The notes under the pieces: model-generated
The model's database searches: none
Told to the model about the DNA's origin: nothing
The model's input: the letters and a program-made list of their open reading frames with translations, nothing else
Source: Chondrilla cf. caribensis
Taxonomy: Eukaryota > Porifera > Demospongiae > Chondrillida > Chondrillidae
Assembly (NCBI GenBank): GCA_964020155.1
Contig: OZ026562.1
Location: 3,385,001-3,449,000 of the forward strand
Reading direction: 5' to 3'
DNA: 64,000 nucleotides
Part shown: positions 1 to 17,355 of the stretch, piece after piece
Layout: each line of letters begins with the position of its first letter
Numbering within the stretch: the stretch's first letter is position 1
Position numbers and translations under genes: made by a program

Positions 1-86
1 TACATTTATGATGAAGCCCTGTACATAGCACATTCACAAAGGCAGGCATGGCTGAATTGCTGATACATACACATTTACACACATAC

Positions 87-5670
<5,584 letters not shown>

Positions 5671-5742
5671 TGCTCTTCTTGTGAGAGAATGTCTCCAGCA
5701 GCAGTGCTAATATGGAATATCAAACTGAGACAACACCATTGC

Positions 5743-5749
5743 TTATATA
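5743..5749 (-). promoter_or_regulatory. TATA box of LDLR-like gene A
   Basis: Minus strand reads CTATATAAGC, 73 bp upstream of the ATG at 5670. The 5' leader between it and the ATG is closely similar to that of paralogue B, which has the same TATA motif at nearly the same distance. Confidence 0.6.
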
Positions 5750-7590
5750 GACCTCCCTCAGCTGTACTTCAAAGGAGCTACAACCACACATAGTACACAC
5801 TATTGTAGTATAAAATATAAACTTCCTGACTGAATCATGTGTAGCGGGTACATCATTACATAATATGATTCGTTCAAGTGAGTGGTTCAAAGGCTTCTAA
5901 TTAGGGTGGGTCTGTAGTAATCCAATATAGAAATAATTGCAGGAGGAAGATTATCAGGCCAAGGACATAGTACTTTGATATGAACAGATGAACTGGGACA
6001 CTTGTATGTTTGTATGTTAAGTACATATGCACAGCAATCCATCCTTGTGCGGCTTCATAATGCAATTAAGGTATAGATTCAATAGTAGTGAAGGGGTCAT
6101 TGAAAAGGAGGAAGAGTGATGAGCACAGCACATAAGTATTGAGAAATCCAAGTAGGAGATGTACATATATAATACATACTGCAATACTCTTCCCCTATAT
6201 AAAGACTACCCTTAGGCAAGTCTTGTATATACTGGACCGTTACCGTACTTCCTGTACTTGGTAGTTATGACACTCTCAAGCAATGGGTTCATATGTACTT
6301 TACAGCAGGTACAGTGGAGCTAGCGTTAACCCTAAATTGATGTACAAATGCTCTCCAATTACATTTAAATAATCGGGAACTGACCTGAAATAAACTTAAG
6401 ACAGATTCTTGCAATTCAAGAGTAGGTTTGTGGGAATAACTGAACTGTTGTTAATGTAGACAGGTGGACAACATTTTACAACATTAATCGCATTGCTGCA
6501 AGTAGTGGCCATTACTTATTACTGGTAACAGGATTAGAGAAGTATGCAACATTTCTACCAGTATAACCACCATGAATAATAAGACTGAAGGAATAACACC
6601 CAGCCTTAAATTTTGATCAATGGCTGTATGAACATGATCTAACACATGTAATAAATTAAATGTATCAAGCATATATATTGTACTATGGTAATAGTACTAT
6701 GATGATAGACTACAACCTTTGAAAGAACTAAATAATATTATATACGTAATATATACAGTAAGAGAATATCAACAAAATAAATTACGTATGTGGACACCAA
6801 ATACGTTGTATTTGTGTGGAACATAATTTCTAGCTTTTGGGAAGACTCCAAATTGTATTCAGAAGACATAGATTTATGAATGGACAGTGAATTCTCCTTG
6901 ATATGTGGTACACTTCAAGTGCTATCAATGTTAATTTGAACATAGCAGTAACGGATAACAAGTCATGCATGACCTCATTAGCTGTACCCCACACACCCAG
7001 TTATCCTAAAATGCACATGCATGTCATACACAAAAGCCACCAAAGAGGAAGGTCAGCATGAACACTGGGCAGTGTCCTTTATCTGAAAGAATCACTAGTA
7101 TGTCCATGAGATTAGGTCTATGATTAAAGCCAGCTGCACATACCAACCAAGGTTTCAGTATCCTTAGGTATACCAATCAAGTAGGAACCATCACAATACT
7201 CAGTGAGTACTAGGGGTACAGTATGTGCAGAACCTCGCTGTTACTATGGCTATAATCACAAAAGCTGAGACTAAATATAAAAATGTTGACCCAAACTTAT
7301 AGTACATAATGGAATGAAAAAAATGAACTTAAAGCTCATGGTGTGATCCTCACAAACAGTTTATACAAGGGTTTCTTTATAGGCAAGTTGACTATAGTAA
7401 TTGTATGAAAAAATATTTTTATGTACCCCTATGGAAAGGCAATATTCATGTATTCATGCATGTATATTGATCCATATACATCCATAATTGAGTCACAATT
7501 AATCATAATCTTAATAATTGTTGAACTTTACTTCCTTAATCAAATCTACTTAATGAATATCATTTAGCAATCAGTATCTGTGCAACTAGC
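5750..7590. other. Intergenic region between LDLR-like genes A and B
   Basis: This is the promoter side of gene A and the 3' flank of gene B (stop at 7593-7591). I see no open frame with family similarity, no RNA gene and no clear transposon. No canonical AATAAA was obvious for gene B. Confidence 0.5.
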
Positions 7591-10500
7591 TCAATCATCC
7601 TTGCTGATAGTTTCATTATTCTCCACTTCCATGGCAGATGGCAAATTAATCTTTGAAAAGGAAGAATCACCAAGCTAAAAATTAATATTTATGAGCTGCT
7701 GAAGTGTGTATGTGTGCATGTGCATGTGTGCGTGTGTGCGTACATGCGTGTGCTTGTGCGTGTGTGCATGTGTGCATATTGCATGCTGTGTGTGTGCATG
7801 TGTGTAAATGGCTGTGTGTGTGTTTGTGTATGTCTGTTTTTTGTGTGTGGTGTATGTTCAGCACTGACAAAGAATTTCACATAAAATCAGTACTCTAACA
7901 ATGCATCTATATGCATTATAATCCCAATCAGCAGTGACATACAGATTTACATTAATTAGATAAACATTATAACTATAATTAGTTAATATCAATCTCACGT
8001 CTTCAGAGGAACCCTGTCTTTCATAAGAAGCATCAGACATAGTCGAGCTCAACGATTTCACCGAAGATCTGTAGCGTTTACTTTATAGGAACAAAACAAG
8101 GTCAAATCCAATGGCATGCTATTAAGTTACCATAGCCACAGTACATGTTCTCACCCAATGATAATGGCTACAGTAACCACAACTGCCAGCAGAACGATAA
8201 CTGAAAATGTAACACCAAGGCCAATTCCAATTCCCACTTCTGCAATTGTAGTTTGGAAATGGGAACAAGAAGACATAAATGGAACATAGATAATATCAGA
8301 ATACATAAACTAAAACTCATTTCACAGGTTTCCTATAGGCAGGCATTATTACATTGTATGGTTTAGAATGTCAAAATAATTACTGTAACAGTCTACCTGA
8401 ATTAATCACTTAGCCTAGGATGTTTCTGATGACAAATTCCTCAACAACATTAAACTTGGTATAATCTAACCCAAAGATACCCTCCATGAGATACTCAAAA
8501 TTTGATCCACCTAGAGGAGGCTTGGGTAAGGACTGTGTGTGGTTTTGTGAGTGTTTCAGGTACACCATTAAGGGTGGATCAAGATGGGATTGATCATGCA
8601 GGGAAGGATAAAACATAGTGGGATTAATCAGAGATGATCGTGTATGCATCTCATCAATTGTTACGTACAGTGAGTGGTATACTGTACCTTCACTGTGCGG
8701 GGTATGCAACATAATGTATGCAATTAGTACAGAAACTGAATACGAAAATCAAGGACAGTTGTAGCTGATTCTTTATGACTGTCTTAGTTGTCAGTAGCAA
8801 ATTGTAAGGCAAGATTAATTCTAAAATGTCATACATATTTTGCATATTTATTGTTGGGATAATCTTAAATATGACAGTACTGTACTGAATTGTTACATGT
8901 GCAAATAATTATATACAGTGTCATGTGGAATAGACACTGGTACATTGGTGATATGTACACGTTTACACACATACTGTCATCATTGGTTCCCAAGAGAGCA
9001 CTGGTGGTGGGCTTGACTTTACACACTGGTAAAGGAGGGAACCAGTTACCATCTTGTCCACACTTCACAACATCATTGCCAACCAGGTGATAGTCAGAAA
9101 GACATTTGATAGTGAGCACCTCTCCGATGTGATACGGGTGATTCTTGAGATCAGTCCTATCATAGTGTGGGTGAGATGGAGTCTTACACCGAAGAGCTAC
9201 AGATCAAGGGAATTCAAAATAATATATAGACATACACAATGTGAAATGAAAAGGAAATTATCAGTAGAGAAACATTTCCAGAGATCGATATATACACCTA
9301 TGCATTTATTTGTACATGTACTCATATCATATAGTAATATTCTGTTTATAAGTATTGTGAGTGCATGTGCCTGCATATACAGCTATGTATGAGAAGCAAA
9401 GTACATTGATTTTCAAGGATATATGTACAGATTAGCAGCCCATGGACAGTAGGAACATATACTCTGTTTGTTTTTGGAAAAGGCTATGCCTCATTACATA
9501 TTAAATTTTATACCTTTACAAGCTACAAGCACACCCTTAACCTGAAGGTTGTAGTGCTTTCTGCATCACCTCCACACCCACAGGAATACCATGGCGTAAC
9601 ATGATTGGTCTCTCGTCATCACCAGTGAAGCGATTTGCTATGTAGACATCTGTACTGTTCTCATCTGTCCAATACATGAGATCCTCAAACACCGATATGG
9701 AAAAAGGATGGGATGAAGGTGGGAGATTCTTGACCACAACACGACCACTCCCATCACTACGGATACTTTCGATCTTTTTAAATGTCCTGTCCACCCAGTA
9801 CAGTCTGTTACCAGGGAGATCCAAGGCCATTCCATTGGGCAATCCAATACTGCCATTGACCAGCATGGAGAATCCAGACCCATCAGTATTTATCTTGATG
9901 ATGCCTGCATTGGGACCCCAGTCAGTGACGTACAGGATTCTGTGGGTGACAAGTATAAAGGTCTCAAGCTGATCAAGGTGCATACATGCAATTTTGTAAC
10001 TGAGTGAATGGTTACTATTGGTTAAAGGATTTCTAACTGGATTCAACTCCACGTTAATTACGGAAGCCTTCCAATATGTTCATGCATGTAGGCATATGCA
10101 AGCCCACTCGAAGAGATGAGCTCCCTCTCTATATGAGCTACTACAAAGTATGTGTTGTAATCCTATCAATGACAGTATATAGCTGATGAAGCAACTGACA
10201 ATATTGAGCACATACAGTACATTCATAGACAATGGTAGGTGTTTGGTGTCTTTGTACGAATCCTCCAGTTCCCTGACAGTCATGGCCTAACTGCATTAAT
10301 TTTTTTTAATAGGAAATACATTTACCCTTCTAGTGGATCCACTGTGACATCTTGAGGATGGGCCAGTCCACTCTTCAGAACGCGTCTGTCTGTCCCATCT
10401 GTGTTAACCACTTCCACGGTATTCTTGACATCATCCACCCAATACAGTTTCTGTTCTATCCAGTCCAGAGTCAGTCCTTTGGGGCCAATGATACCAGATG

Positions 10501-13500
10501 ACACCAATACATTCACATCAGAGGAATTGGACAAAGGGGCTCTCTTCAGACTGGTCTCTTCAATCCAGTAGATCTAGGATGTACATACATGTATATTATA
10601 CATGTGAAGCTATTCATACAGTGTGATGCATAATTGATGAGTATATTTTATGGTAATATGCACCCTGGGTGGGCACTAGGGTAAATGCTACATGGCATTG
10701 TATGCAAATTTTATTGTGTACACTTCATCTTCTATAAAATATTAAGAGAAATTAATTAAATTGTACCAATATTGAATAGTCATTGAATGTGTAGTTATGT
10801 ACAGTTATACTTGGTAAAATTCTGTTTAACTTTGAGTGTCATACACCTGAAAGTGCATGTTGTTGAACACATTAACATGATAAGTAAACACTAGTACTGG
10901 AATAAAGATATTATAAGTAGGTGCCAAAGGTAGTGTGTAAAAATTATACAGATAATTTGTGTTGTATAATACACACTATAATTTTTCATGTGTATGATGT
11001 ATAACATACAATATCCTTCTTATGGTCCACTGCAATGTCTATGGCTCCATTGATGCCCTTGCTTCTAATAACACGGGGTCTGTGTGATTCTAACGTATAC
11101 CTCATGATCCTGTTCATGGAGGCAACGTAGACATGTCCTTTAGGACCTACACAATGTATAGTAGCACTGCGAGGTACAGATGTAAAAAACGCCAACTGGA
11201 TTTTCAAAATATCTACAGATTTAGTATCCACGTTATTTGAAAGAATGCGGTTTGTTACAAATTACAAACAGCTGTTTATGATCATGCAAATATAATAGTA
11301 CTTACGTATGAGTCATCAGGTTACAGTGAGTTCTCGTTAATCCGCCACTGCTTTATCCGCCAAACCTATTAATCCACCACAATTTCCCAGTACCAATATA
11401 ATGTACAAGTACCAAAGAATATCCAGTTAATCCGCCAAATTCGTTAATTCACCATATAAATGAATTACGGAGGATTAACGAATCTGTCTTAACTGTATCA
11501 GGTTATCAGGTGTTATTATTATATTGGTAGACCACTTAGCCAGGAAGGTTACTTCATAGGGTCACCAGTCAAAACCAGTCATAATATAGGTAATTGCAAT
11601 ATGTTGCAAAGGTTCAATTTTTGAATCACTGCAGTAGCCTCTGGGATGCCCTAACTACAGTGAACTCTCCATTAACGGACTCTCGGAGGAACGACCAGTC
11701 GCTTTACAGCATCCAACGTTCGGTCACGGGATAACCTTCCTATGCTAGTTATACATTAGCAATCTCCCAATAGCGGACTCTCTGTATTCCGTCCAACGAA
11801 CGTTAGATATTCGAGCAGCCATTGATTCACTTGAGGATGTTAAGATGTTTCTTGAATATCATGGTTTGGTGCATGAGTCAAGTAAAGTGCATTCTTGTAT
11901 TGACAGTCTTGCATTGGTAGCCTTACCTGGAAAGCAGAGTGACATTCGATCATATTTTAGGCCTGTTTGACGTGACACAGTTTTTTCAAAATAGTTTTAC
12001 CTGTTATAACATTAGTATTTTATTATAACATTGTATCCTTAATTTTTGTGATGTTGTTGATTACAATTATGTGAAATCCATAATCGTGGTGATGTTATGG
12101 TGAAACTTTCCGAGTTAAGGACACCTCTATCCAAGGGACAAATACTGATGTCCCAGCCCGTCCCTTGGATGGAGAGTCTACTGTATTGATATGGAGCATA
12201 TTGCATGTACAATACATAGCATGGTAATTTGGTGATAACTAACTTGTCTCCCATTTGCTAAGGTTTTGTGCAAAAGTTTATAAAATGCACCTCAAAGTTA
12301 CAAAGGTGACAATAGATTACTTGACACCATTCTGTGGTATATTTAGAGGTTAAGACATGGGCATGTGGGCAGTATTACATATAAAATACTGAGTCCATCG
12401 AGCGCCTTGCACCTGAGGGCGAGTGTATTTATATGTCATACTATACATAACCAAAAAAGCCTGAGTATATAAACATTACCAGTCTGAGAGAAATAGGGGA
12501 ACAAATATATGCATGTACGTACATATATAATATACTTTATTGGAATCATCATGTTTTGGCTTCAATGATCTGTTTAATACACAATAGGCTGAAGTTAGTT
12601 GCAAGTTGCCTATTCCCGTACATGGTACACCACACACAACACAACACATGACAAAACACACCTTCTGCTCTACAGCCAGGGTAAGTTGCATTGGATGACT
12701 GGTCAAAGTAGGACTTCAAATAGCCATCCACACACTCGCACTTATAGGAGCCGTGATGATTTGTACAAGTTTGACTGCACTTACCGTACAAGCTACACTC
12801 GTTTATATCTGCATGTGCAATATGAAGTTGGTTTGTACTTTCTACTATACTAAATATTCTTTAATTGTGGCTTACCATAGCACTTTTTGTGTCTCATAAC
12901 ATAACCGTCTTCACATTGACACTGTGGTCCTTCAGGAGAATTCACACATTTGTGAGAGCAACCACCATTGTTTATGGAACAAGCATCTATCAATCAAATA
13001 ATTTAAAAATTCAATTAATAAAAATTAATGAGTTAAAACTGGGTCAGAAATGGAACTGACCACATTGATTGGACTCGTCGGATCCATCAGTGCACTGACT
13101 GATACCATCACAGACTTGGTCTTCATGTAAACACTTGGAATCAATCTTACACCGAAAGTGACAGGCTATGAATAGAAGCAGACACAACGATCGATTGATT
13201 TCTCACGTAAGTCATATGTATGAACAGAGAGAGAGAGAGAACACAGAACACACAGAACACACTTAGCACACACGCATGCACGCACACACACACACACACA
13301 CGCACACACACACGCACACACACGCACACACACACACACACACACACTTACTACAGTTGATTTCGTCAGACCCATCAGGACAATCTTCATTCCCATCACA
13401 TTTCAAACTGTGACTCAGACAGAAATGGTTTGGTGGACAATAGAACTGATGACTTCCACATGCTTCAATTATCCCAGTGGGACCTGAAAAAACAAAATGA

Positions 13501-16500
13501 AATACACCATTGCCAAGTACTATACACCAGCTAAGCCTATGGAACAAGTACACTAAACTAACTAACCAACTATTTTCATACTGTATGTTAACAAGCTATT
13601 TATTGCCCAATTTATGGAGAAAATGATAGTAATGTAATTATGTATCTCCAGTCAAATTGCTACATAATAGCTGTTTCCAATATCTCTTGGTATATATAAA
13701 CACATATTAATCAATCATAAGCCCCATTCTACACATATTGCACATGTGAATGATTTTAATTATTTTTTCAGTCCCTGTATTTAATAAAATCTGCTATTCA
13801 GGAGTTTCAGAATTCAAAATATAATATAATTCCCGAAGATTATTTCAACCTATAAAGTATATTATGTAACACATTATTATATGATGTTTCAACATATTAT
13901 ATTGGACAATGTAGTGAATATCATTAATTAACACTTACCACAAACTGAATAGCTTTCATCTGAACCATCTGGACAGTCTTTATATCCATTACAAACTCCC
14001 CACAGGCTGATGCAACTTGACAAATCCAAGCAACGAAATTGAAAGTAACTACAACTCTTACCTACAGATAAGAAATGAAATGTGATACAATTACCCATAT
14101 TATACATACGTATATAAGCCTATGACAAAATTATAATAATGATGACAGCAATAATATTATGTTGTAAGACAATGTTCAGGGTCAATGTAACCATACAGAT
14201 TCTGGCCTGGATGTCAGTATCATTGTCTGGAAGATCAATGTAAGAATGTATCATGCATACATCCAGTATGTGGTACATTACTTATAGAATAGACATTGCA
14301 AACACATGGGAAAATCATGGGGACTGGTCTAACCATTTTGATGATGATGTATTATTAATACTAGATCATCCATGTGGTTCCACTCACTAGGAGGACATAA
14401 ACCAGTCCGCTCATCTTCGCCAAGAGGACAGTGTTTGACTCTATCGCATTTCTGAGTCTCATTAATGCAAATTACGTATGATCCATCTCCAGGACATTCC
14501 CACTGACCAGCTGAGGTGTTGCATGTGGTATCTGATGACAAACATACCAGATCGGGACAGTTAACAAAAAGTAGTGCATATTAACATGCATTTGGGATGT
14601 ATGGTCTCATTCCAAGAACATTAACCCAAAACTGTCATGGACCAAGGTGGACTACTGCATGCACACAGTGATTTACTGTGAACTAAACTAAAAAGTACAC
14701 AGTTCAAATTGGGGTAATCTAGAACTTTGACTAAAATAATACTGGATCATATAGATTACATAAAGATGTTAGAATCATTGAATGTACTGCTGAAAGATTC
14801 ACTAGTGTTAATCACTTACTAGTGCAATTTAAATATCACTGAGCAATATGTTCAAACTAAAACTGAGTAACAGTTAGGTCCAACTACATTTATCCTTCCA
14901 TTTTATTGCTAAATCATTTGCCTACATGAATTTACTGTGTAGTGATCGCTGAACAATGCTTGAAACCGATTGAACGTTTAGACAAATTATGAAAAAACCC
15001 GTTCAACTCACTACAGCTTAGAGGTTCATCAGATAGATTGTCACAATCCTGAACACCATCGCACAACTGATCTTTACGGATGCAGTCTTTGGCACTGGTA
15101 TTGGAACATTTGAATTCTTGGCTAGGATCACATTCCCCTATGATAATTTGTTATCCAATTAGTAAAATTTAGTGTGCATGAAATATCACTTAGAGGTGAA
15201 ACCACTTCTTACACGCACGGACTTCACAATTCTTGATGTGTGTGTGTCCGTGAGTGTATGTAATAGTTGTACCACCTTTCAGCAGGGTACATGGAAAATA
15301 GACAGATTAGATAGTCCACGAGGGCGGAGGTGGTACAACTCACTTGTATCCCAGCAACTGTTAGAATAGGCTCGAGTTTGTTTACGCGTTGATATTGGCA
15401 TCGCTTGAACGGATCAGAGAAGACCAATGTCGCACGAGTATATCTCAAATGAGTGTGTAGATTGGCTGCTATAGGGTAAAATGGGGTAACTTGGAACGCT
15501 TTTTGACACCTATCAACACCTCCACTACTTGCACTCCGATGGATCACTGGATTTACATGAAAGTTACCATGCACCTAAAGTAGATATCCACCCTTCATGA
15601 CCAGTTCGAAATTTGAATATAGCACCATTCCATCAAATAGCAAAATCGTTTTTGTAATAACTTTTGTAAAGTGTGGGAAAATGGCTGTTGGGGTAACTTG
15701 GAACACTCTGAAAACTTGCCATGAAATCATCACAGGAGCTCCAAACGATGACCGGGCATACAATAATGCTTTAAAAGAACTCAAATGTTATTATAATAAA
15801 AAGACTATGCTATACTCTATCATACATAAAGCTCAGTCTAAAAAGCCAAAACATAAAGGGTACATCTCGGCGTGGAGTAGGCTGTTCAAAAGCAAATGGA
15901 ACAGATTCAACGTTGTCTTTGACTGGGCAACAAATCTATCTAACCCAGTACATGCAAGACAATACCACCCCTGGCATTCATCACAAGCCACCCAGTCTGT
16001 GTCGTCTTCTTCATTACCACATTCTTGGCCCTTGTGAACGACTATTTTCGAGTTTATTGTTGAAAACGGGATTGTTGCTATCCTCAACCAAGAATGCTAT
16101 TGAAAATAACTAGGTTTCTGTTGAAAAAAAATTCTAAGCTCATGTTTTATCTGCGCTTGTTCACTTTTTCATCAATAACTTCCTCTGGGATATGCGAATA
16201 GTCGTGAAACTCTCAATGTAATTTTACCTCATACTACCATCATGTATGGTAAACTTTAACCAAAAGCTGGTAATGTTTGGCAGAATAAGATTAAGTACAA
16301 TGAAAAGTGTTCCAAGTTACCCCATGTTCCAAGTTACCCCGCTTCACCCTATAGGGTAAAGCGGGGGAATTCGGGATATAATTTAAGTATAGAATTTCTA
16401 CGCCGTGACTCCCGAAAACTAGAAGACTGAGATAAGCGGTTTTCACCAAGAAGTGAGGGGAGGTAGTGCTCTGTCAGATTAGGTAAGAATCATGTCTACC

Positions 16501-17293
16501 CGGTAACGACGGGAAGAATGTGACACCCTCGTTTGCTTTCACACGAATTCTTGCTAAAAATGGCCGACGGGGTAATTTGAACGATGTATTTGGAGAGAAC
16601 AAACTTACTTTAGTCAGCTTAAAAAGCAGCAACACGGCGGTTTAGTCCATTGTCTTCTACCGTTGTTTTTACATGTAGACGATCGTCAAACACTATATAT
16701 GCTTTGTTGTTTTGCGTTTTCAGGGTATTCCTGCTATTCTTCGCTGAATGCGAGCCGATAAGGGGAAATTATTTCAAATTACCCCATTTTTCAAATTACC
16801 CCGCTCTACCCTACGTTAGAGAAGCATAAAGTGGAAGAAGAGGGGTTTCAGAAGTACGTAACGAAATTTTAGAAGAAAACGAGCCACCACAGACCTCTGC
16901 TGCCGGTTCTACCTACGGCCGGATGTCAGCATCTGAGCGAAGCTAATAGAAGAAGGCGCTTGTTTTCTAGAAGAATCGGAGAAGAAAAAGAGCCAATTTG
17001 CCGACCTGCCATCAAAATAGAACTTCGCAGTTTCGAAGAAGTCGTTTGTTCCAAAAAACACGGCGAAGAATAATAAATGGACAGTGCCGAATAACTTTAC
17101 CGAGTTGATTGCTGCGTGCTTTGCTGTACTGTGTTCCGTTGCCATGACAATAATGACGTGTTAATTAATCGATGCGCTGTTTTAGGAAGTATTGTGAGTA
17201 CGTAGGTGTCTATAGAGTCTGATAGACCCCAGCTGTGAGTCTACAGGATATAGACACACAGCGGCGGCTTTGATCTCACCTCGCACTGGGATA

Positions 17294-17355
<62 letters not shown>

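Noticed and set aside
13147..13347. Val/Cys-rich minus-strand frames over TG repeats (also at 3529, 20533, 25134, 28233)
   Set aside because: Intronic microsatellites read in frame; the real exon ends at the donor beside the repeat.
15597..16037. Plus-strand frame of 146 codons in the transposon remnant
   Set aside because: It runs opposite to the PHD-like finger frame of the same element and has no recognisable motif.
15341..17300. CACTTGTATCCCAG at 15341 and its inverse at 17287 as ends of one large transposon
   Set aside because: Only 14 bp match and the flanks diverge at once; the smaller elements inside explain the region better.
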